A stretch of DNA of 8,393 bases from Sandaracinobacteroides sp031425455 (GTDB taxonomy: Bacteria; Pseudomonadota; Alphaproteobacteria; Sphingomonadales; Sphingomonadaceae): positions 1-8,393 of the forward strand of contig JANPJJ010000156.1 in NCBI GenBank assembly GCA_031425455.1, written 5' to 3'. This document shows positions 1 through 5,341 of this stretch, in pieces. The notes beneath the pieces were generated by a model that was not told the DNA's origin, did not search any database, and saw only the letters and a list, made by a program, of their open reading frames with translations. A program made the translations under genes and the position numbers. Each line of letters begins with the position of its first letter. Position 1 is the first letter of the stretch.

Positions 1-1390
1 CTTCGATGGCGCGGCGGCGGTGGTGGAAGTGCGCCAGGCGTGACGCGCTTACACAGCCGAGACGCTCGGCAACGCCGGTCAGCCGAAGATCGGCATTGTC
101 GGCGCGGAGCCGAAGGCGGAACTCGGCACGGGACGTGAACATCCGGTACGGTTCGGAGACGCCATGTGTCACCAGATCATCGATCATGACCCCGATATAG
201 GAGGTCGCGCGGTCGGGAACCCATTTGGCCCCGGCCGCGTTGAGCCCGGCGACCAGCCCCTGGGCCGCGGCTTCCTCGTAGCCGGTCGTGCCGTTGATCT
301 GCCCGGCCAGCCACAGGCCGGGCAGCGATTTCAGCTGGAGCGTCGTGTCTAGGGCGCGCGGGTCGATATGATCATACTCGACTGCATAGCCCGGCTGGAC
401 GATCGCCGCACGCTCGAGGCCGGGGATCGAATGGACCACGGCGAGCTGCACATCCTCGGGCAGGCTGGTTGAAATGCCGTTGGGATAGATCAGTCGATCG
501 TCCAGGCCTTCGGGTTCCAGGAAGATCTGGTGGCCGTCGCGGTCGCCGAAGCGCATCACCTTGTCTTCTATGGACGGGCAATAGCGGGGGCCGACGCCTT
601 CGATCCGGCCGGCATAGAGCGGTGAGCGGCCGATGTTGTCGCGGATCGCCGCATGCGTCTTTGCGGTGGTCCGGGTGATGTAGCAATCGACCTGCGGGGT
701 CGAGGTACCGCCGGTGAGCGAAGAGAAGAAGGTGGGGATCGAATCGCCGGACTGGGCGTCGAGACCCGACCAGTCGATGCTGCGGCCGTCCAGCCGGGGC
801 GGCGTACCGGTCTTCAGGCGGCCCATCGGCAGCGCAAGAGCGCGCAGGCGGCGGGCGAGGGCATTGGCGCCGGCTTCCCCGACACGGCCGCCCGGCGCCT
901 GCCGGTCGCCCAGGTGCATCACACCGCCGAGGAAGGTTCCCGTTGTGAGGACCACGGCCGGCGACAGGAGCCGACCGACCGAGGTCTCGACGCCAACACA
1001 GCGCCCTTCGGCGACGATCAGGTCGGTCACTTCAGCCTCGACGATCTCGACACGCGAAGCTTCCACGGCACCCAGCGCCGCTGCGGCGTAGAGACGACGA
1101 TCGGCCTGAGCGCGCGGGCCCTGGACCGCCGGGCCACGGCTCCGGTTCAGGAGGCGAAACTGGATCCCCGCCGCATCGGCGGCGAGGCCCATGATGCCGT
1201 CCATCGCGTCGATTTCGCGGACGAGATGACCTTTGCCGAGGCCCCCGATCGCGGGATTGCAGCTCATCTGGCCGATGTTGTTCCGGCTGAAGCTGACGAG
1301 CGCGACCCGAGCGCCGAGGCGCGCTGCGGCGCAGGCTGCCTCGGCGCCGGCGTGGCCGCCGCCGATCACGATGACGTCGTAGGGGTTCAT
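1..1390 (-). CDS. mnmG: MnmG (GidA), tRNA U34 carboxymethylaminomethyl-modifying FAD enzyme; N-terminal 463 residues, cut by the window edge
   Basis: With MnmE this cytoplasmic FAD/NADH enzyme builds the 5-carboxymethylaminomethyl (or aminomethyl) group on the wobble uridine of certain tRNAs. Seen directly: an N-terminal Rossmann FAD motif VIGGGHAGAEAA (residues 8-19), the family signature CNPAIGGLGKGHLVREID starting at Cys44, the PRYCPSIEDKV segment with Cys271 (the two cysteines match the conserved pair of the family), and the second FAD-contacting signature QINGTTGYEEAAAQG at about 364-378. The frame is open from ATG 1390 to the edge; the usual length is about 620 residues, so roughly the last 155, which hold the helical MnmE/tRNA-binding domain, are missing. 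The start fits because MNPYDVIVIGGG is the normal N-terminus. No Shine-Dalgarno precedes it, and a possible leaderless promoter overlaps parS just upstream. In this bacterial class rsmG, parA and parB usually follow; they would lie outside the window. Confidence 0.97.
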   Translation of the reverse strand, partial: MNPYDVIVIGGGHAGAEAACAAARLGARVALVSFSRNNIGQMSCNPAIGGLGKGHLVREIDAMDGIMGLAADAAGIQFRLLNRSRGPAVQGPRAQADRRLYAAAALGAVEASRVEIVEAEVTDLIVAEGRCVGVETSVGRLLSPAVVLTTGTFLGGVMHLGDRQAPGGRVGEAGANALARRLRALALPMGRLKTGTPPRLDGRSIDWSGLDAQSGDSIPTFFSSLTGGTSTPQVDCYITRTTAKTHAAIRDNIGRSPLYAGRIEGVGPRYCPSIEDKVMRFGDRDGHQIFLEPEGLDDRLIYPNGISTSLPEDVQLAVVHSIPGLERAAIVQPGYAVEYDHIDPRALDTTLQLKSLPGLWLAGQINGTTGYEEAAAQGLVAGLNAAGAKWVPDRATSYIGVMIDDLVTHGVSEPYRMFTSRAEFRLRLRADNADLRLTGVAERLGCVSASRLAHFHHRRRAIE

Positions 1391-1396
1391 AGAGTC

Positions 1397-1425
1397 GGCT
1401 TAGCAGAATGTTCCACGTGGAACAA
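1397..1425 (-). promoter_or_regulatory. candidate mnmG promoter overlapping parS, predicted to give a leaderless mRNA
   Basis: Read on the minus strand, TTGTTCC (1425-1419), a 14-nt spacer and GCTAAGCC (1404-1397) resemble the Caulobacter-type housekeeping promoter pattern TTGaCg-N10-14-GCTANAWC. The A of the mnmG ATG lies 7 nt downstream of the -10 element, where transcription would be expected to begin. That agrees with the absence of a Shine-Dalgarno sequence. The -35 element and spacer are almost entirely inside the parS palindrome, so bound ParB would cover it. This is a match by eye to a remembered consensus and is inference only. Confidence 0.35.
1409..1424. promoter_or_regulatory. parS: parS site 1 (ParB-binding centromere), mnmG-proximal
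   Basis: The sequence TGTTCCACGTGGAACA is a perfect 16-bp palindrome and differs from the widely conserved bacterial parS TGTTTCACGTGAAACA only by a symmetrical T-to-C/A-to-G change, a form known in Caulobacter-type chromosomes. ParB loads here and spreads to form the partition complex that ParA moves to the cell pole. Symmetry stops at 16 bp. It lies 18 bp upstream of the mnmG start and overlaps its candidate promoter. Confidence 0.93.
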
Positions 1426-1473
1426 TTTGCCCGGGGCATGGGTCCCTCTTCCAGCGGTCAGAGTCACATCTCC

Positions 1474-1494
1474 GGCGGTTGACCCACAACCGCC
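1474..1494. repeat. hairpin between the parS sites
   Basis: GGCGGTTG and CAACCGCC form a perfect 8-bp stem around a 5-nt loop (ACCCA on the plus strand). No T-run follows on either strand, so it is not a standard intrinsic terminator. It leads directly into a REP-like segment and may be part of that element. Confidence 0.5.
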
Positions 1495-1526
1495 TTCGGC
1501 CCGGCTACCTCCCCTTGCAAGAGGAT
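1492..1526. repeat. degenerate REP-like element between the parS sites
   Basis: The string GCCTTCGGC (1492-1500) is followed after a short spacer by CTCCCCT (1509-1515), a small loop and a partly complementary AAGAGGA. The same two anchors in the same order, 2 bp further apart, occur inside mnmE at 2321-2355. The second arm here has decayed compared with that copy. Two copies in one window suggest a dispersed palindromic family, but only a genome-wide count could show this. Confidence 0.4.
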
Positions 1527-1531
1527 GCTTC

Positions 1532-1555
1532 AGATTGTTCCACGTGGAACAATCT
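1532..1555. promoter_or_regulatory. parS: parS site 2 (ParB-binding centromere) within a perfect 24-bp palindrome, mnmE-proximal
   Basis: The core TGTTCCACGTGGAACA (1536-1551) is identical to site 1. It is extended by AGAT on the left and ATCT on the right, so all 24 bp are self-complementary. Its centre is 127 bp from that of site 1. It begins downstream of the mnmE stop with an A/T-rich stretch (plus-strand T8 at 1566-1573) between. Two close sites in one gap are consistent with a main ParB nucleation locus. A hairpin in mnmE read-through RNA is also possible, but no U-tract follows. Confidence 0.94.
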
Positions 1556-1576
1556 ACGTTTATCGTTTTTTTTCAG

Positions 1577-2914
1577 CTATTTACCTATGCAGAAGCGGCT
1601 GAAGATTGCGCCTAGGACGGTTTCGGGATCGATGCGGCCGGTGAGGCGGCCCAGGTTGTGGGCTGCGGTCCGGAGCGATTCGGCGGCTAGGACGATGTCG
1701 GGTTCGATTGCGGCTTCCCGCAGTGCCGACAGGGTTCGGGCGAGCAGGTCGGTCTGGCGCGCGGTGGTGACGACCGGGGGTTCGCCGACGGGAATCGTCG
1801 CTGCGGCCCACTCGGCGAGCCAGGCCTCGAGTTCGGGCAGGCCGGCGCCGGTTTTAGCGGAGACATGGGCCATGCCGTCGCGCACCCCCGGCTGATCCCC
1901 GGACTGGTCGATTCGGTTCACGACATTTCCGCCCGGTCCAAGATCGAGCCGCAGATCGGCCCCGGCGGCCCGAGCCCGGGCGCGGGCGATCCCTTCGGCC
2001 TCGACCGGATCGCTGGTATCGCGCAGGCCGGCGGTGTCGAGCAGGGTTACCGGGCGACCGGCCAGGTCCAGATGGACTTCGAGGACGTCGCGCGTGGTGC
2101 CGGCGTGCGGCGTGACGATTGCGATGTCGCGACGGGCGAGCGCGTTCAGCAGGCTGGACTTGCCGGCGTTGGGTGGGCCGACGATGGCGATGGTGAGGCC
2201 GTGGCGGATCCGTTCGGCCAGCGGGGCGGTGGCGAGGGCGGAGGCGATCCGGGCGATCAGGGTGGCGAGGGGGGATTCGAGGTCGGTTTCTGACGGACTG
2301 TTCGTCCCCACACCCCGCCCGCCTTCGGCGAGTCGCCCTCTCCCCTGAAGGGGAGCGGGGGCTACATCGTCTTCGTCGGCGAAATCGAGCTGGGCTTCCA
2401 GGTCTGCCATGATGCCGATCAGGGTCTCGCGCCAGTTGTCGGCGAGGTCACGCAGGCGGCCGCCGGCGTTGGCGAGGGCCTGGTTGCGCTGGCTGACCGT
2501 CTCGGCTTCGACCAGATCGGCGAGGGCCTCGGCCTGGGTGAGATCGAGGCGGCCGGATTCGAAGGCGCGGCGGGTGAATTCGCCGGGCTCGGCCGGGCGG
2601 GCGCCGAGCGTGGCGAGCGCATGCTGCACCCCCGCAACGACTGCGACGCCGCCGTGGCAGTGCAGCTCCACAACGTCTTCCCCAGTGAAGCTGTGCGGCG
2701 CCTCAAACGCGAGAAGCAGAGCTGTATCAAGCAGTTGTCCGCCAGCTGGGTCAAAAATGCTGCGCAGCATCGCGCGGCGATCCGCCCGGACCGGACGGCC
2801 CCGGACCAGACGGTTCACCAGCTGCAGACTGCCCGCGCCCGAGACCCGGATGACGGCGACGCCGGCAGGCGGGGGCCCGGAGGACAGGGCCTGAATGATA
2901 TCGCCGGACAGCAC
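1577..2914 (-). CDS. mnmE: MnmE (TrmE), tRNA-modification GTPase with a REP-encoded insert
   Basis: This potassium-activated GTPase pairs with MnmG, using methylene-tetrahydrofolate to modify U34 of tRNA in the cytoplasm. The protein is 445 residues, normal for the family. Seen: N-terminal folate-binding domain (about 1-120, with FTGEDVVELHCHGG at 76-89), helical domain, G1 GPPNAGKS (246-253), G2 AGTTRDV (271-277), G3 DTAG (293-296), G5 SAK (352-354) and the C-terminal FCIGK ending at 445. The GTG start at 2914 is chosen because MLSGDIIQALSSGPPPAGVAVIRVSG aligns with family N-termini and AGGG lies just upstream; no ATG fits. Oddities: residues 188-209 are an insert derived from a palindromic repeat; G4 reads NRID (333-336) instead of NKxD; and the stretch between G3 and G4 is short (40 residues against about 65 in E. 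coli, from memory). The stop is followed by the parS region. It sits 20 nt behind the DUF6489 gene and is likely co-transcribed with it. Confidence 0.96.
   Translation of the reverse strand: MLSGDIIQALSSGPPPAGVAVIRVSGAGSLQLVNRLVRGRPVRADRRAMLRSIFDPAGGQLLDTALLLAFEAPHSFTGEDVVELHCHGGVAVVAGVQHALATLGARPAEPGEFTRRAFESGRLDLTQAEALADLVEAETVSQRNQALANAGGRLRDLADNWRETLIGIMADLEAQLDFADEDDVAPAPLQGRGRLAEGGRGVGTNSPSETDLESPLATLIARIASALATAPLAERIRHGLTIAIVGPPNAGKSSLLNALARRDIAIVTPHAGTTRDVLEVHLDLAGRPVTLLDTAGLRDTSDPVEAEGIARARARAAGADLRLDLGPGGNVVNRIDQSGDQPGVRDGMAHVSAKTGAGLPELEAWLAEWAAATIPVGEPPVVTTARQTDLLARTLSALREAAIEPDIVLAAESLRTAAHNLGRLTGRIDPETVLGAIFSRFCIGK
2288..2355. repeat. REP-like palindromic element inserted in frame within mnmE
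   Basis: On the plus strand GCCTTCGGC (2321-2329) precedes CTCCCC-TGAA-GGGGAG (2340-2355), a perfect 6-bp stem with a tetraloop that continues as CCC/GGG after one mismatch. On the coding strand it reads PLQGRGRLAEGGRGVGTNS, a low-complexity Gly/Arg segment between the helical domain (LDFADEDDV) and the part leading into the G domain. A related, more decayed copy lies at 1492-1526. The family identity is my recollection of CTCCCC/GGGGAG elements common in alphaproteobacterial intergenic DNA. Confidence 0.6.
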
Positions 2915-2934
2915 CGGGGCCCTGTGCAGGACGG

Positions 2935-3237
2935 TCAGTCGGCCTTCTTTGCCGGCGCTTTCGGCGCGCCGGGGGCGGGCGCCTTCGCGCTCATCGCGGG
3001 CGGCAGGGTCATCGCCGATGCCATCAGCTTCTGCCATGCCTCCACGCCTTCGGTCATGCCGGGCATGCCCGAGGTCCAGGTCTTCATCAGCTTCTGCCAG
3101 TCGTCGACGCCGGGCCCTTCCATGGTGAAGGTCTTCATGCGGTCGACCCAGGCATCGTGCAGCGGGGTCAGGTCCGGCAGGCCGAGGAAGGCGCGCGCCT
3201 CGGCCGGGGTGGCTTCGATTTCGAGCTCGAACTTCAT
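2935..3237 (-). CDS. small conserved alphaproteobacterial protein, DUF6489 type
   Basis: Function unknown. The 100-residue product starts MKFELEIEATPAEARAFLGLPD, a pattern I associate with DUF6489 proteins (residues 1-22: a beta strand followed by TPAEARAFLGLPD). The middle is amphipathic, with two similar DDWQKLMKTW / EAWQKLMASA segments (45-54 and 66-75) that resemble a short internal repeat. The tail (about 79-100) is a low-complexity Ala/Pro/Lys stretch, probably disordered. There is no signal peptide or membrane segment, so it is likely cytoplasmic. The start is secure: AGGAGG lies 5 nt upstream of ATG 3237, the strongest ribosome-binding site in the window. mnmE starts 20 nt after its stop, so the two are probably one operon. 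The amphipathic middle recalls phasin-like proteins, but that is speculation. Confidence 0.85.
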   Translation of the reverse strand: MKFELEIEATPAEARAFLGLPDLTPLHDAWVDRMKTFTMEGPGVDDWQKLMKTWTSGMPGMTEGVEAWQKLMASAMTLPPAMSAKAPAPGAPKAPAKKAD

Positions 3238-3306
3238 GGAACCTCCTGTCGGGGCGGGGTGAACCGGCGATCTGCCAGCTTTGTCGCGGCTCGCCTAGAG
3301 CGAGTC

Positions 3307-3846
3307 TCACTTTGATTGCTGGTGGCCTCTCTGGCGCGGCGCATGGCGCAGCAGCTCGGCCCGGACCCGGACGGTGCGGATGCTGACCCGGATTTCGAGC
3401 GCGAAGGCGGTGAGCGCCGCAGTGAGCAGCAGCAGCGCCAGGATGAACAGGATCGGCACCAGCTGATCGGGGCGGAGCGGGGTGACCTGCGACACGAACA
3501 GGACCGTGATGAGAAGGCACACGGTCAGCGCAGAGCCCACCGACAGCGCGACGGCGCGATTGGCGAGGAGCATGCGGCGGTCGAGCCCGGCAAGCTCGGA
3601 GATGACGGCCCGGCGCTGCTCCGAGCTTGCCTCGTTGTTGTCAGCGATGGAGGCATCCGGGATCGAGGCTTCCAGCGCCCGGGCGCGATCGACCACCCGG
3701 CCGAGGCGGGTGGTGATGACGGCGAGGAAGGCGCCGATGGCGGTGAGCAGGAAGACGGGTGCGATGGCGAGCTGGATGGTGGCGGCGAGCGCGGGCGTGT
3801 GGGTGGCGGCGCTGGCGATGCTCTGGGTGGCGGTGACCGGGTCCAT
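3307..3846 (-). CDS. DUF2721 family inner-membrane protein
   Basis: Function unknown. The 179-residue product has three hydrophobic spans: about 20-44 (ALAATIQLAIAPVFLLTAIG), 97-118 and 128-151. A cytoplasmic-looking charged segment between the first two (45-95) contains TRLGRVVDRARALE (46-59), the signature region of DUF2721, and RRAVISELAGLDRRMLLANRA (78-98). The short Arg/Gln/Lys-rich tail is probably cytosolic. ATG 3846 is chosen because MDPVTATQSIASA leads directly into the first span; the frame stays open upstream but the added residues are Pro/Arg-rich and look non-coding. No clear Shine-Dalgarno precedes this ATG, so the start is less certain than the gene. It stands between two intergenic gaps (69 bp to DUF6489, 234 bp to the hydrolase) and may be its own unit. 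Confidence 0.88.
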   Translation of the reverse strand: MDPVTATQSIASAATHTPALAATIQLAIAPVFLLTAIGAFLAVITTRLGRVVDRARALEASIPDASIADNNEASSEQRRAVISELAGLDRRMLLANRAVALSVGSALTVCLLITVLFVSQVTPLRPDQLVPILFILALLLLTAALTAFALEIRVSIRTVRVRAELLRHAPRQRGHQQSK

Positions 3847-3992
3847 GAGGGTGGGGTGAGGTGGTGGGGGGCGGGCGTCAAGAGGGGGTTTCAGTGCAGA
3901 AGAACAAGTGCGCCGTGGCAAACCGCAGGTCAGCCGCAGGCTGAACGCCACGAAGTGCCGCCTGCCCTCACGGAGGCGAGGGTCGGCCCTGT

Positions 3993-4015
3993 CGATGCCG
4001 GTGCTGCCGGCATCG
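3993..4015. repeat. perfect 9-bp hairpin
   Basis: CGATGCCGG and CCGGCATCG pair perfectly around TGCTG. No T-tract follows on either strand. With the hairpin at 4041-4070 it forms a pair of stems, as in REP/BIME-like intergenic elements. Confidence 0.55.
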
Positions 4016-4040
4016 CAGGCCGGCCGCGCTTGCGGCGAGT

Positions 4041-4070
4041 CTGCGGATCAGTGCTGCGCACTGACCGCAG
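4041..4070 (-). terminator. long bulged hairpin just after the hydrolase stop; possible terminator or REP element
   Basis: On the plus strand CTGCGG-A-TCAGTGC and GCACTGACCGCAG form a 13-bp stem with one bulged A and a TGC loop. It starts 11 nt downstream of the hydrolase stop on the coding strand, where a transcript end would be expected. No U-run follows, so intrinsic termination is unproven; Rho-dependent ending with a protective 3' stem, or a REP element, would look the same. Confidence 0.4.
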
Positions 4071-4080
4071 CCGCCTTCAG

Positions 4081-4710
4081 CTAGCGATAGAAGATGTGGC
4101 GGCCTACTGTTGCGACGCGGCGCATTTTCCAGCCGGGGTTCACGCGGGTGGCGTGGAAGTGTGTAGCCTGGGGCACGATTTCGGGCCAGGCGTCTGCGAT
4201 GGCGATGACGGCGATCGCCTGGGCGGTGTCCCACTGGCCAGTGCCGACCGGGGCGGGCATCTGGCCGCCGCGGACGAAGCTGAACTGGCCCGGGGCCTTC
4301 ACCACGCCGCAGATGTCGCGGCCGAAGCGGCCCTTTTCGACCCGGTTCAGGATGACCTGGGCGACCGCGAGCTGGCCGTCGAGCGGCTCGCCCTTGCTTT
4401 CGAAATAGACGGCGGTGGCGAGGCAGCGCATCTGCTGGTCCATCTCCACGCTGTCGATCGTGCGGACTTCGTGGACGAGCTGGGTAAGGGTGGCGGTTTC
4501 CGGGAGCACGGTGCCGAGGCTGGGCTCGGCATAGGCGGGCGTTTCGTCGACCATGGCCGGTGCGGCGTCGTCTGTGAGGAGGGCGGGACTGGCGGGAATG
4601 TCGTTCAGAAAGGCCAGGTCCGCGCCGGAATTGTAGATGGGGGCTTCACCGGCGGCGAGCAGCAGCGTGCCGGCGCCGATTGCAATGAAAGCCCGTGCAA
4701 TGTTTCGCAT
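4081..4710 (-). CDS. SleB-type cell wall hydrolase, secreted
   Basis: Probable peptidoglycan hydrolase (lytic transglycosylase-like) of the hydrolase_2/SleB family, acting in the periplasm. The 209-residue product begins with a signal peptide (MRNIARAFIAIGAGTLLLAAG, about 1-21; no lipobox cysteine). A linker of about 60 residues rich in Ala, Pro and Asp follows, and then the catalytic domain from about 92. Seen in the domain: ATAVYFESKGEP with the expected catalytic Glu104, AQVILNRV (117-124), ATHFHATRVNPGW (182-194) and the terminal VGRHIFYR, all in the usual order for the family. ATG 4710 directly precedes the signal peptide, but the Shine-Dalgarno is weak. The gap to DUF1491 is 231 bp, so it may have its own promoter. 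Likely role: wall turnover during growth or division; the exact bond cut cannot be read from sequence. Confidence 0.92.
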   Translation of the reverse strand: MRNIARAFIAIGAGTLLLAAGEAPIYNSGADLAFLNDIPASPALLTDDAAPAMVDETPAYAEPSLGTVLPETATLTQLVHEVRTIDSVEMDQQMRCLATAVYFESKGEPLDGQLAVAQVILNRVEKGRFGRDICGVVKAPGQFSFVRGGQMPAPVGTGQWDTAQAIAVIAIADAWPEIVPQATHFHATRVNPGWKMRRVATVGRHIFYR

Positions 4711-4941
4711 TCAAAAACTCATCGTTCGCGGTTCCTGGGGCTGCGTGCAGCCGGCCGGCGACCCGAACAGAGGGTCGAACCGGCGGGCGTCACGCGCGAA
4801 CCACGCTTTCCACTCCAGCATTCCTGCCCGGGATTGCCGGTGCATCGGGGCGGAAATCCGCCGCTCCGGCCATCCCCATCCGGGGCGTCATCTGCCGGTC
4901 ACAATGCACGGGAAGCGGCTTTGTTCATGCGGCAGAAAGGG
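4711..4941. other. non-coding gap between the DUF1491 and hydrolase genes
   Basis: No gene is supported in these 231 bp. There is a small perfect stem GGCGG-AAAT-CCGCC at 4849-4862. On the minus strand a TTGACC overlaps the DUF1491 stop codon and could be a -35 box, but no good -10 follows, so I do not call a promoter. Confidence 0.4.
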
Positions 4942-5271
4942 TCAAGCGACGGCGGGGAAACCCGGGACGAAGCGTGCCGGATCGGCGATGTCCAGTTCCA
5001 GCACCCAGAGGTCCGAATCATATTTCTGTTGCAGCGCAGCAAAATCGTCGACGGCTTCCTGGCCCTCGGCGGCGAGTCGCCAGTGCGGGGTGTCAGCCAG
5101 TGTGGGCATTTTCTCGTAGGCGCGGACCCGGCCCTGCGAGCGGTGCACGATGAGGAGCGCGCCGCCCCACTGGCTGCCCTTGCGCAGCACGGTGGCAAAG
5201 CCGCCGGCGGACTGGACCTGGCGGACGAGCGCGGGGACGAGGGTGCTGGCCGGGAGGGCGGGTTCGGTCAT
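4942..5271 (-). CDS. DUF1491 family protein
   Basis: Function unknown; the family is almost confined to alphaproteobacteria. The 109-residue protein is a full-length member by size. Seen: an N-terminal helix (LPASTLVPALVRQVQSAGG, about 6-24), then strand-rich FATVLRKGSQWGGALLIVHR, then YEKMPTLADTPHWRLA and a C-terminal QQKYDSDLWVLELDIADPARFVPGF. The conserved core KGSQWGGALL and the closing DLWVLELD are the features I recognise. There is no signal peptide or membrane span, so it is cytoplasmic. It follows the thioesterase gene on the same strand after a 70-bp gap holding a repeat hairpin and precedes the cell wall hydrolase. The start ATG 5271 has only a weak GAAG upstream. Confidence 0.9.
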   Translation of the reverse strand: MTEPALPASTLVPALVRQVQSAGGFATVLRKGSQWGGALLIVHRSQGRVRAYEKMPTLADTPHWRLAAEGQEAVDDFAALQQKYDSDLWVLELDIADPARFVPGFPAVA

Positions 5272-5297
5272 GGGTGCTTCAGGCGGGGAGCGGGGAA

Positions 5298-5317
5298 ATC
5301 CCAGCCTTCGCTGGGAT
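5298..5317. repeat. REP-like perfect hairpin in the thioesterase-DUF1491 gap
   Basis: ATCCCAGC and GCTGGGAT form a perfect 8-bp stem around CTTC. The plus strand continues with GACGGGGGG and then T6, which would suit an intrinsic terminator for plus-strand transcription, but no plus-strand gene lies upstream. The core with its flanking GGGGAAATC and GATGACGGGG resembles a dispersed repeat common in alphaproteobacterial intergenic DNA (recollection, not a search). Confidence 0.6.
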
Positions 5318-5341
5318 GACGGGGGGTTTTTTGTTGAAGTT

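Larger units (their letters stand above)
3847..4080. other. hairpin-rich gap between the hydrolase and DUF2721 genes
   Basis: This 234-bp gap has no supported gene. It contains TCAGCC-GCA-GGCTGA (3930-3944), a perfect 9-bp stem at 3993-4015 and a long bulged stem at 4041-4070. It presumably holds the end of the transcript from the dnaQ-to-hydrolase genes and the promoter of DUF2721, but I find no convincing -35/-10 pair. Confidence 0.5.

Noticed and set aside
1532..1576. Intrinsic terminator formed by the 24-bp palindrome and the T8 run
   Set aside because: The T-run is 10 nt beyond the stem and lies on the plus strand, where no gene is being transcribed; for mnmE on the minus strand it reads as A8 before the stem. 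The parS reading explains the palindrome.
1391..1576. Replication origin in the mnmE-mnmG gap
   Set aside because: There is an A/T-rich patch but no DnaA box resembling TTATCCACA on either strand here, and parS alone does not mark the origin itself.
653..1615. Long plus-strand open frame opposite mnmG
   Set aside because: It is antisense to a clear MnmG and crosses both its start and the parS gap, with low-complexity Arg/Ala/Gly-rich sequence; high GC leaves such frames open by chance.
2915..3520. Upstream extension of mnmE to give a 647-residue protein
   Set aside because: The added residues are antisense/other-frame readings of the DUF6489 and DUF2721 genes; the family N-terminus starts at GTG 2914.
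3316..5319. 667-codon plus-strand open frame
   Set aside because: It runs antisense through three recognisable minus-strand genes and their gaps, has a composition typical of antisense GC-rich DNA and shows no domain motif.
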